Shown here piece after piece: positions 8,680 to 17,320 of a stretch of DNA of 64,000 nt (position 1 is the stretch's first letter; every line of letters starts with the position of its first letter). Source of the DNA: Aromatoleum evansii. Its GTDB lineage: Bacteria; Pseudomonadota; Gammaproteobacteria; Burkholderiales; Rhodocyclaceae. The notes under the pieces are model-generated. The model saw only the letters and a program-made list of their open reading frames with translations, was not told the DNA's origin and made no database searches. The stretch lies in NCBI RefSeq assembly GCF_012910805.1, contig NZ_WTVK01000019.1, positions 36,173-100,172 on the forward strand. Reading direction: 5' to 3'. Position numbers and translations under genes: made by a program.

Positions 8680-9108
8680 TCAGTCGACGATGAAACCGAA
8701 CTGCGCGAGCCGTGTCCTGTACGCGTCGCGAAGGCACTTCACGTTCGTGCACGCATCACGCACGCGGCGCTGCCACTGTTCGTGTTCTTGCTGCGCTGCC
8801 CGCCGGCCCGCGTCGGCGACCATCCCGTTCAGGCGTGCCGCGAACATCTGTTCTGCGAGCAGATCGAGAGAGGCCAGTTCCTGCGTGCTGCAGGTCAGTC
8901 GCCGCGCCCCGGATACCGTTTCGTCGCACAGCGCCGTTGGCATCACACTCGCAGCCTTGTGCGCAGCCGGCTCCGCCGGTCGCCAGCCCTGGGCGCCGGG
9001 GCGCATCACATCCGCCGCGAGGACGGATACGACGCCAGCCATCATCCCCGCTGCAACCAGCCCATAGCGACCCCACCGCTTCACTTGCCGCCCGTCCTGC
9101 AACGACAT
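8680..9108 (-). CDS. LprI/DUF1311-like exported protein
   Basis: 142 aa with an N-terminal membrane or signal segment (RYGLVAAGMMAGVVSVLAA). The C-terminal half has CDETVSGARRLTCSTQEL, then LDLLAEQMFAARL, WQRRVRDAC and CLRDAYRTRL. This cysteine and Arg/Asp spacing is that of the DUF1311/LprI family, whose founding member inhibits lysozyme. A periplasmic location is expected. It lies upstream of the HU gene on the same strand. Confidence 0.65.
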   Translation of the reverse strand: MSLQDGRQVKRWGRYGLVAAGMMAGVVSVLAADVMRPGAQGWRPAEPAAHKAASVMPTALCDETVSGARRLTCSTQELASLDLLAEQMFAARLNGMVADAGRRAAQQEHEQWQRRVRDACTNVKCLRDAYRTRLAQFGFIVD

Positions 9109-9169
9109 CCGGGGCCGCCGTTATCGCACGGTTGCGGACTCGGCGATGGATCCTGCGCGGACGCGTTCA

Positions 9170-9454
9170 TCACTTCGCCGCCTCGGTGACGCGCTGCTTG
9201 AAAGTTGCGCCGGCGGAGAATTTGGGGCGATAGCCGCCGTCGAGCTTCAACAAGGCACCGGTTTGCGGATTGCGCCCGACGCGCGGCTTGACCTCCATGC
9301 GCTCGAAAACCCCAAAACCCATGATCGCCGCCTTGTCGCCGGCCGCCACGACTTCCTGAATGATGTCGGTGCACGCTGTCAGCATTTCCTCGACCTTGTT
9401 CTTGCTCTGCGAGGTCCTGTCCGCAATTGCTGCGATGAGTTCGCTCTTGTTCAT
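9170..9454 (-). CDS. HU-family nucleoid protein
   Basis: 94 aa, the full family length. It has MNKSELI at the start, the GFGVFE turn, and the RVGRNPQTG arm tip that inserts in the DNA minor groove. HU bends and compacts DNA; a plasmid copy may help Rep function or reduce silencing cost. AGGAG lies just upstream of the ATG. It is followed upstream by 9458-9766, 3 bp away, so the two are one transcript. Confidence 0.93.
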   Translation of the reverse strand: MNKSELIAAIADRTSQSKNKVEEMLTACTDIIQEVVAAGDKAAIMGFGVFERMEVKPRVGRNPQTGALLKLDGGYRPKFSAGATFKQRVTEAAK

Positions 9455-9457
9455 GTT

Positions 9458-9766
9458 TCACTCCTTGATTGATTTGTCACTACAAGATTCCGGCTCTGCT
9501 GCAGTCTGGAACCGCCTGATCGTCATTGCGGCGAGCGCCCTTCGCCCATTGAAATCTGACCGCTCAGCCATCGCCTGGATGAACTCCGCGAGCCACGGCA
9601 TCGTCGCCTTCGTTGTCTTCCAATTTTGCAGGGCCTGGTCTTGCTCTTCGTCAGTGAGAGGGGCCATATCCGCCGCAATCCGCGCCTGACGCACGGCCAA
9701 CTGCTCCGAGGCCTCCGGGCGCTCGTCACGCCCCTTGGCTTGGGCATAAGAGCCTTTCCGGCTCAC
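9458..9766 (-). CDS. small hypothetical protein
   Basis: 102 aa, charged and probably helical, with no membrane segment. It contains LTDEEQDQALQNWKTT and a tail of charged residues. Not recognised. Its start overlaps the end of the CBS gene by 4 bp (ATGA) and its end is 3 bp from the HU gene, giving an operon CBS - this gene - HU. Confidence 0.65.
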   Translation of the reverse strand: MSRKGSYAQAKGRDERPEASEQLAVRQARIAADMAPLTDEEQDQALQNWKTTKATMPWLAEFIQAMAERSDFNGRRALAAMTIRRFQTAAEPESCSDKSIKE

Positions 9767-10275
9767 GCCCGACGCGCTCCGGCGTTGCGAATCGAGATGC
9801 AGGTACTGCAGAGCAGATCGTAGAGGTCGTTACGCGAGATGACCCCGACGAGCGCTCCATCGGCGTCGACGATGATCAGGTGGCGAATGCCTGATCTTGC
9901 CATCGACAGCGCCGCCTCATGTACGCTCGCCGTTGATCGGATGGTGGTCAGTTGCTTGGTCATGACCGTGCTGATCGGGGCATTCTTGTCGATGTCCGGG
10001 ATGGCCACCCGCAACAACACGTCTTGCAGGGTCAGCACTCCAACCGGCCGACGGCCGACGCGCTCCATCACGATGACGGATCCGATCTTGTGCCGCGCCA
10101 TCAAGGACAACGCCACCTGGATCGTGGCGCTCGGCGCGACCGTGATGGGGTTCGGTCGGGCCACCTCGGCAACGGTGCCGCCCCCAAGTCGGTGCTGCGC
10201 GATGCCGCTGTTCATGCGGACGAACGGGCGTGGCGCTTCAGGCTGCGCGGTGTGGCCCGCAGGCTTTGGGGTCAT
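9763..10275 (-). CDS. two-CBS-domain protein
   Basis: 170 aa from the ATG at 10275, which directly follows the rdgC stop at 10278. It has two CBS repeats: PITVAPSATIQVALSLMARHKIGSVIVME...PVGVLTLQDVL and TIRSTASVHEAALSMARSGIRHLIIVD...LVGVISRNDLYDLL. Such stand-alone pairs bind adenosine nucleotides and usually regulate a partner; none is obvious here. Placement after rdgC suggests joint expression. Confidence 0.85.
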   Translation of the reverse strand: MTPKPAGHTAQPEAPRPFVRMNSGIAQHRLGGGTVAEVARPNPITVAPSATIQVALSLMARHKIGSVIVMERVGRRPVGVLTLQDVLLRVAIPDIDKNAPISTVMTKQLTTIRSTASVHEAALSMARSGIRHLIIVDADGALVGVISRNDLYDLLCSTCISIRNAGARRA

Positions 10276-10277
10276 GA

Positions 10278-11207
10278 TCAGGCCGCCTTGAGTTCCGCCG
10301 CGGGCGAAGGATCGCCGCAGCTGCCGGCGACCTCGCCCCCGCACACCTCAAGCAGCGCGTCCAACACGCGGCGCACCACGCCCGCCCGGATAACGAGGCT
10401 CGCCTTGAAATCCTCGACCTGATCACCGCTAATCGCCTGCTGTTCTTCCTCGGAGGTCTTTTCAAGGAACGAGAGCGCACGCATATCGTCGATCGCCATC
10501 AACCGGAACGACACCTCTTCGCCCATGTTGATCTCCAGGTTCACGGGCACCATTCCGGCTTCAAGGTGCTTGCGCACTTCGTCGAACGGCAACTCCTGCC
10601 CAGCATACCGGACACTCCCCTGCCCTTTCAGATGCAAGGTATCGCCCATCTCGAACCCCCCGCTCGCTTCCTCACCGAGCAGCCATTCGCGCATGACCCC
10701 AGCCAGCGGATTCACCGTCGCAACTGAGCGTACGGGCAGATTGGGAATGCAATGACGCAGATTCTCCAGCACTGTGTCCGACACAGCGTCGGACGAGGTG
10801 CCCACGAGCAGCCAACGGCCCATCGTGTCGAAGATCACCTCGGCGTCGTGATCCTTCGGGAAGGCCTTGGGCAGCATCTCCATCAGCACCATCTCGCTGA
10901 GCTCGGCGCGCTGCTTGCGGCCCGGACGGAAACCCTGAGTCTGTTCAAGCTGCGCCGCCCGCTCATCGACCGCACGGCGCAGCGCATCCCCCGGCACCTT
11001 CCGGGTCTCGGTCCGCAGCTTGCAGTAGAGGTACTCCCCGCACGCCATCACGAGCGCCCCTTCATTTCCCACTTCTGCCCATCCCGCGCGCGATGCCTCC
11101 TGCGAGCCACAGGGCGCGAATCGGCGGCTCGCCAATTGAGCGGCAAGTCCCTCGGCATCGGTGAGCCCCTGCGGCTCCAAGCGATAGACACGAACATTAC
11201 GCAGCAT
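10278..11207 (-). CDS. rdgC: recombination-associated protein RdgC
   Basis: 309 aa from the ATG at 11207, preceded by AGGGAGA. The family N-terminus MLRNVRVYRL, RRFAPCGSQEASRAGW, a charged stretch with EQTQGFRPGRKQRAEL, MLPKAFPKD and LLVGTSSDAVSDTVLENLR all fit RdgC. RdgC forms a ring dimer on double-stranded DNA and modulates RecA; plasmid copies are common on large elements. It is the first gene of the rdgC-CBS-hypothetical-HU operon. Confidence 0.9.
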   Translation of the reverse strand: MLRNVRVYRLEPQGLTDAEGLAAQLASRRFAPCGSQEASRAGWAEVGNEGALVMACGEYLYCKLRTETRKVPGDALRRAVDERAAQLEQTQGFRPGRKQRAELSEMVLMEMLPKAFPKDHDAEVIFDTMGRWLLVGTSSDAVSDTVLENLRHCIPNLPVRSVATVNPLAGVMREWLLGEEASGGFEMGDTLHLKGQGSVRYAGQELPFDEVRKHLEAGMVPVNLEINMGEEVSFRLMAIDDMRALSFLEKTSEEEQQAISGDQVEDFKASLVIRAGVVRRVLDALLEVCGGEVAGSCGDPSPAAELKAA

Positions 11208-11331
11208 GCGACTGATCTCCCTGGTTGCCATTGCGTCCATTAGATCAAGGCCGTTCGCCCATTGCATGCGCCCAAAAGGCTGATAACCCGCCATTTGTCC
11301 CGGTTATGCGCTTTGCGTCCGTAAACGACGA

Positions 11332-11362
11332 AGCCCCCGGCCGCATGATGCGACAGGGGGCT
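11332..11362 (-). terminator. rho-independent terminator of operon A
   Basis: The minus strand has AGCCCCC, a 17-nt loop, then GGGGGCT followed by TTCGTCGTTT. It lies downstream of the membrane-protein gene 11374-11661, the last gene of the operon led by the leader at 13166-13355. Confidence 0.7.
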
Positions 11363-11373
11363 AGGTCTTTCGG

Positions 11374-11661
11374 TCAGCCGTACACGAGGTTGAGCATGTA
11401 CGCGAGCGCAACTGCACCGACGATGAAAGGCAACGTGCCCGGTGCGAGCTTGCGCCAGAACGTCGTCGGGTAGCGGCGACTCTGGGCGATCTCGGCGTAG
11501 ACCACCCGCTTCATCAGCCAAAATTCGGTCATGGAAGCGAGACTGAGCAACCATACCTTTTGCGCCATCGACAGACCTCCCATGAGCACGGCAATCGCGA
11601 TCAGCGCGATGCCAAGCAGGAATAGGCCCACATCCAGACTCTCTTTCAGTTTTTGGAACAT
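11374..11661 (-). CDS. small membrane protein
   Basis: 95 aa with two or three hydrophobic stretches (GLFLLGIALIAIAVLMGG and LPFIVGAVALAYMLNL). A strong GGAG lies a few bases upstream of the ATG. Function unknown. It is the last gene of operon A (13165 to 11374). Confidence 0.75.
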   Translation of the reverse strand: MFQKLKESLDVGLFLLGIALIAIAVLMGGLSMAQKVWLLSLASMTEFWLMKRVVYAEIAQSRRYPTTFWRKLAPGTLPFIVGAVALAYMLNLVYG

Positions 11662-11731
11662 CTTCTTTCTCCTTTACGGACATTGACGGCGCCAAAGGGG
11701 AATCCCGGCGCCTTTCGTTGAGAACGACCGC
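11662..11731 (-). promoter_or_regulatory. intercistronic leader hairpin (P2-type)
   Basis: GGCGCC arms around a GGGATTCCCC core, followed by TCC and the AAAGGAG binding site of the next gene. It is a shortened version of the leader family described in the findings. Confidence 0.45.
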
Positions 11732-12052
11732 TCAAGCGGCCTGCAACTGCTCGAAGGCTGCGAACACAGCCCGGCGCAAGTCCGGCTCATCCGGCACACC
11801 GCTAGCGTCGAGCGCCGCGTGGAACCGGATGTCCCGGCGCAAACCCACCTTGGCGGCCTCCACCCTGTCGCGAATGCGCGGGTGGATTTCGTAGGTCAGC
11901 GCGACATCGGGCGAACTCGTGACGATCGCCGTGGCGCTCCTGCCCGCGGATTGCACGGACTCCAACGCGGCCCTCGCCTCGGCTTCGGGGCAAAAGCGGT
12001 GCTGCGCCTTCCCGTGTTCCTCGAACACGAGGATCGTGTTTACATCGTTCAT
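11732..12052 (-). CDS. small hypothetical protein
   Basis: 106 aa starting MNDVNTILVFEEHGKAQHRF. The start at 12052 is set by AGGAGAAAGAA directly before the ATG. It is soluble and alpha/beta in character; not recognised. It is the third gene of operon A and is preceded by a P2-P3 leader. Confidence 0.75.
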   Translation of the reverse strand: MNDVNTILVFEEHGKAQHRFCPEAEARAALESVQSAGRSATAIVTSSPDVALTYEIHPRIRDRVEAAKVGLRRDIRFHAALDASGVPDEPDLRRAVFAAFEQLQAA

Positions 12053-12137
12053 TTCTTTCTCCTGGTTGTGCCCGGGAGAGCCGCCCGCGAGGGCGAACCC
12101 TGTGGGCGTGAATGAAATCGACGGCAGTTGCGCCGCC
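12053..12137 (-). promoter_or_regulatory. intercistronic P2-P3 leader
   Basis: A GCCC...GGGC hairpin (P2) is followed by CTCTCC pairing with the GGAG of the downstream ribosome binding site (P3). Confidence 0.5.
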
Positions 12138-12464
12138 TCAAAGGTCGAGGATGCAGCCCCCGACCACGGCGAACTCTTCGCCCGAGAATCGCAGCTTCTG
12201 CAGCTGGTCGAAGTTCTCGTCACGTCGTGCATCGACGTGGGCGAAACTCATTCCGGTGTCAGCCTCCACGATCCCCGTGGTGAGGCAGGGATAGCTGACC
12301 CCTGCCCGTTCGCCCGACATGTAGCGGGCGAAACTGCGGCAATCCGAACTGCGATCCAGCCGGTAGCCGAGATCCGCCAAACGGCGCTTCACGGCGTCGA
12401 GCGTGACCTGCTCCTGCCCCTGACTTTTTCGGAATCCGATTTCCACCTGTAGGAACATTTCCAT
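12138..12464 (-). CDS. small hypothetical protein
   Basis: 108 aa beginning MEMFLQVEIGFRKSQGQ; AAGGAG precedes the ATG at 12464. It contains TLDAVKRRLADLGYRLDRSSDC and SFARYMSGERAGVSYPCLT. Soluble, unknown function. It is the second gene of operon A. Confidence 0.75.
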   Translation of the reverse strand: MEMFLQVEIGFRKSQGQEQVTLDAVKRRLADLGYRLDRSSDCRSFARYMSGERAGVSYPCLTTGIVEADTGMSFAHVDARRDENFDQLQKLRFSGEEFAVVGGCILDL

Positions 12465-12553
12465 GCTGCTTTCTCCTTCAGCGATGCCGACGGAGACGCC
12501 CCCACGGAGGGCGTCTCCCTCCTGGGCAATTGATGGAACCGGCCAGGCCGGTC
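12465..12553 (-). promoter_or_regulatory. intercistronic P2-P3 leader
   Basis: GGAGACGCCC... GGGGGCGTCTCC arms, then CTCC facing the AAGGAG of the next gene. It has the same layout as the other leaders. Confidence 0.5.
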
Positions 12554-13165
12554 TCAGTTGACGACGCGACGCTCCGTCACGAGACATTCCAGAACGTCGA
12601 GTGCGTGGCGAGCCTTGCCGCTCGCACGCAATCCGATGTCCTCGCGGTCGACGCGTCGGATCAGCTGGTGCCGCCGATCCGTCACGAGGCCTCCCACCAC
12701 CACGGGGGCCTTGCGGCCATCGAAGTAGCGGAACAGGTAGGCCCAGCCGCCGGGAAAGCCCGCACTTTCCGGCTTCGCCAGTTGGTGCAGGTAACTGAAC
12801 ACGCCGCGCCCACCTTTGGTGCAGCACATCGTGCCCACATCGGACATGAAGAGTGCCTGCGGATCGAACTCGAATCCGTTGCAGGTCTGCTCTTGCGTCG
12901 AGCGCAGGCAATTGGAGAACTGCGTCGTACCCCAGACGTTGCCCATGCCGAGATACTCGGATTGACGATCGAAGGTTGCGAGTTCCGTTTGCGGCTTGCC
13001 CGTCCAGAGTCGGCAGGACTCGAACGTGACCCCTGACTTGGGTTCCAGCGACTGCAGCACTTCATCGCGGGTCCGCTCGTCGACGTAGGCGAGATATTCC
13101 GTGACCTCCTCGCGGCGGACACGAATCCCGTGACTGATTTCGAGACCCGGTATTTGCGTGCTCAT
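12554..13165 (-). CDS. hypothetical protein, first gene of operon A
   Basis: 203 aa from the ATG at 13165 (GAGGAG upstream, inside the P3 stem). Cysteines at CRLW, NCLR, TCNG and MCCTKGGRG could bind metal, but no known zinc pattern is clear. A glycine/aromatic part (GFPGGWAYLFRYFDG) follows. Unrecognised. Expression is probably controlled by the long leader 13166-13355. Confidence 0.7.
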   Translation of the reverse strand: MSTQIPGLEISHGIRVRREEVTEYLAYVDERTRDEVLQSLEPKSGVTFESCRLWTGKPQTELATFDRQSEYLGMGNVWGTTQFSNCLRSTQEQTCNGFEFDPQALFMSDVGTMCCTKGGRGVFSYLHQLAKPESAGFPGGWAYLFRYFDGRKAPVVVGGLVTDRRHQLIRRVDREDIGLRASGKARHALDVLECLVTERRVVN

Positions 13166-13355
13166 TGGTGAACTCCTCGGTAATGCGGAGGACACCAGAG
13201 ACCCCTACGGGGCTGGCGTACCCCGCGGGTTGAGATGAACGACCTCGCGTCGTTCGTGTTGAAAGGCTGATTGACCGTCAGCTCGGCATCTTGCTCGTCA
13301 CAATGACGAGCGGGAAGATGCGCGTACGATACGTCCACGATGACGAGCCTGTCAA
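13166..13355 (-). promoter_or_regulatory. promoter plus structured leader, operon A
   Basis: On the minus strand: TTGACA (13355-13350), 18 bp, TATCGT as the -10 (13331-13326), then GCATCTT. A long P0 hairpin follows (GCATCTT/AAGATGC enclosing GCTCGTCA/TGACGAGC, 13293-13311 core). P1 is GCTGA/TCAGC, P2 is GC-rich, and P3 has TGGTG/CACCA with CTCC pairing to the GGAG ribosome binding site. P1 shows a compensatory change from the usual GCTGG/CCAGC. Confidence 0.7.
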
Positions 13356-13406
13356 ACGATGCAACGACCCTCTTTCGAACCTATTGTCATGTGATACTTT
13401 CGTCGC

Positions 13407-15539
13407 ATGGACTCGACTGCCAGCATTCCTGCGCCCCCTCCGATAGCTATTGTCAAGCGGGGCCGACCACTCCTCTCGGACCGCGCAAAGTTGCGTGCCG
13501 CCCAGATCAAGGCGGCGCGAACAAAAGTCCTGATAACGCCCAGTCAGATCGCCGAGCGGCTTGGCATTCCCTTGCCTCGCTACAGGCATCTGGAAAAGCA
13601 ATGCAGCGACGCCGCATGGGCGCAATATGGCGAGGCGATCGCTCGTATTCTGCGCACGACCACTGCAGCGCTGGAAGACCTCCAGATCCCCACTGAACTC
13701 GACGACAGCACGAATACCTGTGATCCTCAAACAGCCGAGGAGATCGCCGCCCGATTGGCGACCCACGCAGCGAACCGCCGGCACGAGCTCAAACTCTCCA
13801 TTGCTCAAGTCGCCCGCGACGTTGGGGTTACACGTCTGACGCTCGCAAAATGGGAAGCAAAATTCCCATTGCGGACATCGACTCAGCGACTGGAACGGTG
13901 GGCACATGCCCTGCAAGTTCCGGCCGGCTGGCTTACCGATACCGATGCTCCCTCGCCATCACCCAGCCTCCCCGAGCCGGTGAAGCTCCGCACCGACTCG
14001 CATCAAACGGTCAGCGACGAAATTCTGGATATTGCCGCGTGGCTCGCAGAGTCGAACCAAAGGAGGCGCCAAGCCGACTGGAGCACACTGCGGCCTGCGG
14101 CTGCCCGAAATGCAGAGATCTTCGCATTACGCTACGGTCGCGAGGGGGAAGCTCGCACTCTCGACTGCATCGGACAGCGATTCAACATTACTCGCGAACG
14201 GACCCGGCAGATTTGCGCCACGATGCTTGCGCGCACCAGGGGCCAGCAATTCGCAACTCCGGTTCTCGCCTCGCTCATTGTGGATTTGCAGGCACACCTA
14301 CCTGCCCCCATCGCCGAACTCGAAAGTCGCTTCCGCGACCGACTCGGGCCTAGCCAATCGTTGCGTGGCGTCTACGAATTTGCGACCGAAATCCTTGCAA
14401 CACGGACCTTCGAAATTCGTCAGAACGTAACTGGTCACCAACTGCTCCGGGATGAACCGATCGCTTGTCGCGTCGGTGATGACCAGTCCGAGATCGGCCG
14501 CGTCCTGTACGACGCTTCCTGCAGAATGATTCGTGTGAGTGGCGCCGCACAAGTCCAGTTTGTGTTTGGCGTATGCGCGCAGGAAGGTCTTACGCTGCCC
14601 TATCCCGACTATATGAAACTTGTCATGACACTGCCCGGTTTCGAGTGGCTTGAGGAGCGGACCGGTTGGTATTGGCTGGGCGGTTTCGGGCCGGCTGACA
14701 ACCGCGCGCTCTTCGTGGCTCGAAAGATCCTTGCAGTCTCGCCTCGCCGCGTTGACGTAGCTGAGATTGTCTCCGCCCTAGCCCGCGGGCGCCGGCGCCA
14801 TAACGTACAAAAACCTGACGCATTTGAACTCGAGGTCGATGCGCCCCGCGACGCAATTCTCGGAGTTCTCCGACGCTCGCCCGGCATTGAGGTGCTTCAG
14901 CATGACGACTTGAAAAGCAGCACTCGCTTTCACATCGAGGATGAATTGTCGGCAACGGAGATAATGTTCTACAAGACACTCCACGAACGCGGAGGGCTGG
15001 CAAGTTGGAGCGAGCTGAAATCTGCGCTTTGCGATCGCGGCGGCATACAGCCGGTGACGTTCCATATGACCCTGCACACATCGCCCATTTTGCAGGCGGT
15101 CGACTTCGGCCTCTACAAACTGATCGGCTACTCGCTGTGCTCCGACAAGGCCATCGAATCCCTGTCGTCTTGGCGGGAGCGGCTTGGAGCGACGCGTGCA
15201 ATGGGCGCGGCTTATGAGGTGCTCGGGTCTCATGCGGAGGCATCCGAACCGATCTCGGTTGTTGTTCGCCTTGGATCGTCCATCTACCGTGGTGGATACT
15301 TCGATTCCCCCGCTGCGCTTAAGCCCTATCTCAAGATGGATCAATCCTATTCTGTGGCAGGTTTTCCTAATCCGATTAGGGTGTGGACATCTACGCAAAG
15401 ACATAACAAGCAACTCGTCCGTCTCCAGGGAATGCCACAGGTTTTCAAATCCATGGGTCTTAGACCCGGGACCCAAGTAACAATCACCTTGAATCCGGCG
15501 GATCGTCGCTTTGAAGTGGCTCCGTTCACGCCGGAGTGA
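13407..15539 (+). CDS. large HTH regulator with sigma-70 region-4-like motif
   Basis: 710 aa. The N-terminal third contains two HTH-like segments (ITPSQIAERLGIPLPRYRHLE and SIAQVARDVGVTRLTLAKWE). Near residues 262-283, IGQRFNITRERTRQICATML is a typical sigma-70 region 4 / sigma-like HTH. The remaining ~430 residues hold repeated helical segments (VDVAEIVSALARGRR, LASWSELKSALCDRGG) that look like further winged-helix modules. It is probably a DNA-binding regulator. It is divergent from operon A, so the 13350-13406 stretch is a shared control region. Confidence 0.65.
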   Translation: MDSTASIPAPPPIAIVKRGRPLLSDRAKLRAAQIKAARTKVLITPSQIAERLGIPLPRYRHLEKQCSDAAWAQYGEAIARILRTTTAALEDLQIPTELDDSTNTCDPQTAEEIAARLATHAANRRHELKLSIAQVARDVGVTRLTLAKWEAKFPLRTSTQRLERWAHALQVPAGWLTDTDAPSPSPSLPEPVKLRTDSHQTVSDEILDIAAWLAESNQRRRQADWSTLRPAAARNAEIFALRYGREGEARTLDCIGQRFNITRERTRQICATMLARTRGQQFATPVLASLIVDLQAHLPAPIAELESRFRDRLGPSQSLRGVYEFATEILATRTFEIRQNVTGHQLLRDEPIACRVGDDQSEIGRVLYDASCRMIRVSGAAQVQFVFGVCAQEGLTLPYPDYMKLVMTLPGFEWLEERTGWYWLGGFGPADNRALFVARKILAVSPRRVDVAEIVSALARGRRRHNVQKPDAFELEVDAPRDAILGVLRRSPGIEVLQHDDLKSSTRFHIEDELSATEIMFYKTLHERGGLASWSELKSALCDRGGIQPVTFHMTLHTSPILQAVDFGLYKLIGYSLCSDKAIESLSSWRERLGATRAMGAAYEVLGSHAEASEPISVVVRLGSSIYRGGYFDSPAALKPYLKMDQSYSVAGFPNPIRVWTSTQRHNKQLVRLQGMPQVFKSMGLRPGTQVTITLNPADRRFEVAPFTPE

Positions 15540-15586
15540 TGTAGCGCCACTCACATCATTGTTCCGGTGTAGCGCGAAACAAGAAA

Positions 15587-15614
15587 AGGCCCACGCGCAT
15601 CGCGACGTGGGCCT
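15587..15614 (-). terminator. terminator of operon B
   Basis: AGGCCCACG and CGTGGGCCT arms with a 10-nt loop, followed on the minus strand by TTTCTTGTTT. It lies after the TGT/DpdA-like gene and between the two convergent genes. Confidence 0.8.
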
Positions 15615-15633
15615 AGTGTTGAATAGACTGCCG

Positions 15634-16836
15634 TCAGGCAGCCATGGGCATCGGTGTCCGGCTACGACTCAGCCGGGCGCCCGATTTCTCGATAGTCGAA
15701 ACCACCTCGATGGCACATTGTCGCGCGTGTGCGAACTGGCGCTGTAGCTCGTCGGCCAAATCGTGCATCTCCTCGAACACGACGCCCCGCTCGTACCAGT
15801 AGCGCGCGATCGCCGCTCGCTCCTCGGGGGTCGCCCCAGGAGCAAGCCACTCCACGAACCATTCGAGCTCGTCCAGCGAATACGCTCCCGGAATCATCAG
15901 ATTGCCGATGATCTCGGTTTCGTCGTCGCCATAGCCGAACTCCTGACCGAAGCACTGCGCGGCCCGCATGAGTTCTGCGGGATCGCACCACAAGCGGTTT
16001 AAGAGCGGCCGGATGTCGCCCAGCTCGCGCTGTGCCCTCGCCCGGATGGCTCGGGTGGCCACCGTCACCGGCGCCGCCTCGCCCACCATGGCGCGAATGC
16101 GGCAGCTATCGGCCGTCAGCACGGTTGCCGGCGACGGCATACTGACGGCTGACGCCAAGGCGAAGAGCTTCTTGCGATCAGCACCGACGCCCAGCAGATG
16201 TACGCGGGCCGGCTGGCGTTCGCGCATCAACTGCCGGATCTCGGCAAGATCGAAGCTGTGCCTCTTGCACGGCAGGCCGAGGATGAACGCATCACCAAGC
16301 CCCACCGCCTCACGCACTGCGTCGTAACCGGACACGATGCTGTCTGCGCCCCGCTGCAGCGGCACGATCAACTGTGCGCCCGTCCGATGCAGGGCGGCAA
16401 TCTGCGCGCGATGCGCCCGAAGCAAGTCGAGCGTCGTCGCGAACTCACCGGGTTTGTCCGGCATCACCAGCATCAGCGCAGCCGGGGTGCGGACGGAGGC
16501 AACCAGTTGTCGGTAGCGCGACATCACATCGCCAAAGTCGACCTGCTTCGCCTCGCCCGAGGAATACACCCCGGAATCGACGAACACCATGCCGCCCTCA
16601 CTATCGACGTGCTGCCGCAGGCGCTCCCGCATCGGACCCGACAGCAGTCCGATCACGACACCCACCGGCTCGCCTGCCGCCGCGTAACCGTTAAACTCGG
16701 CCGGGTTGGAGGCCCCGGAGCGGAATACCATCACCTCGCCGAGCAACTCCTCCGGCGGCGCGACCAATAATTGCTGCCGGTCATCCGCGCGCCTCACCTC
16801 GAAACCGGGAAAAAGGCTTTCGTCCATCTCAAACAT
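15634..16836 (-). CDS. TGT/DpdA-like deazaguanine transglycosylase homolog
   Basis: 400 aa. Motifs fit the tRNA-guanine transglycosylase superfamily, especially the DpdA branch that puts 7-deazaguanines in DNA: VFVDSGVYSS (Asp87-Ser-Gly), LMLVMPDKP (Asp127), AQLIVPLQRG (155-163), FILGLPCKRHSF (184-195), RVHLLGVG (211-218) and TADS (Asp243). No clear C-terminal zinc site of a tRNA TGT is visible. The preceding gene is a DUF6884 protein, which supports a base-modification or base-handling role. It could also be a nucleoside glycosidase. It is the last gene of operon B; TAGGAGACGCAA sets the start. Confidence 0.65.
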   Translation of the reverse strand: MFEMDESLFPGFEVRRADDRQQLLVAPPEELLGEVMVFRSGASNPAEFNGYAAAGEPVGVVIGLLSGPMRERLRQHVDSEGGMVFVDSGVYSSGEAKQVDFGDVMSRYRQLVASVRTPAALMLVMPDKPGEFATTLDLLRAHRAQIAALHRTGAQLIVPLQRGADSIVSGYDAVREAVGLGDAFILGLPCKRHSFDLAEIRQLMRERQPARVHLLGVGADRKKLFALASAVSMPSPATVLTADSCRIRAMVGEAAPVTVATRAIRARAQRELGDIRPLLNRLWCDPAELMRAAQCFGQEFGYGDDETEIIGNLMIPGAYSLDELEWFVEWLAPGATPEERAAIARYWYERGVVFEEMHDLADELQRQFAHARQCAIEVVSTIEKSGARLSRSRTPMPMAA

Positions 16837-16912
16837 TTGCGTCTCCTAGTGCTACGGAAGACGCCGCCCACGAGGGACAGCATCCCCCGTGGGTTGAAAA
16901 ATCTGCGCAGCC
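16837..16912 (-). promoter_or_regulatory. intercistronic P2-P3 leader
   Basis: A P2 hairpin from CACGGGGG/CCCTCGTG, then GCGTCT/AGACGC with the ribosome binding site AGGAG in the right arm. Confidence 0.55.
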
Positions 16913-17320
16913 CTACGGCCGCGCGTTTTGCTGCGTGAGCCAAGCCAGTTGCCGACCTATCCCCATGCCTTGCAGCGGTCGCTTCACGTCGAGGCCCGTG
17001 AGCCCCGCGCAGTAGCGCTCCCCTGCGAGAACGATGAAACGCTCCGCCGCGAACGGCTCAAGCTGCTCGCGCACGCGCCGCGCCCAGGCCCGCCGATCCG
17101 CCGCGCTCATGGCATTGAGCGTGACGTCGTAAGTCTCGATCTCCTGGCTCGGGGCCAGCAGACCGAATTTCGCCGACAGGATGAACCACTGCGAACAATG
17201 GGCCATGACCCATGTGCGCGACTTACGGAACAGCGAGGACACGTAGATGTCCTGCGCGGGGTGCCGCCCTTCGAGTTTCTGGCCGCAGCAGGCGACCAAG
17301 CCGATGCATTCCCGAACCAT
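16913..17320 (-). CDS. DUF6884 protein
   Basis: 135 aa beginning MVRECIGLVACCGQKL. Characteristic stretches are ACCGQKLEGRHPAQDIYVSSLF, then WFILSAKFGLLAPSQEIETYD and YCAGL near the end. This is the DUF6884 pattern (Cys-x-x-Lys near the N-terminus, LSAKxGLL, YD). The family often occurs beside TGT/DpdA-like genes, as here with 15634-16836. The exact reaction is not known to me. Confidence 0.7.
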   Translation of the reverse strand: MVRECIGLVACCGQKLEGRHPAQDIYVSSLFRKSRTWVMAHCSQWFILSAKFGLLAPSQEIETYDVTLNAMSAADRRAWARRVREQLEPFAAERFIVLAGERYCAGLTGLDVKRPLQGMGIGRQLAWLTQQNARP

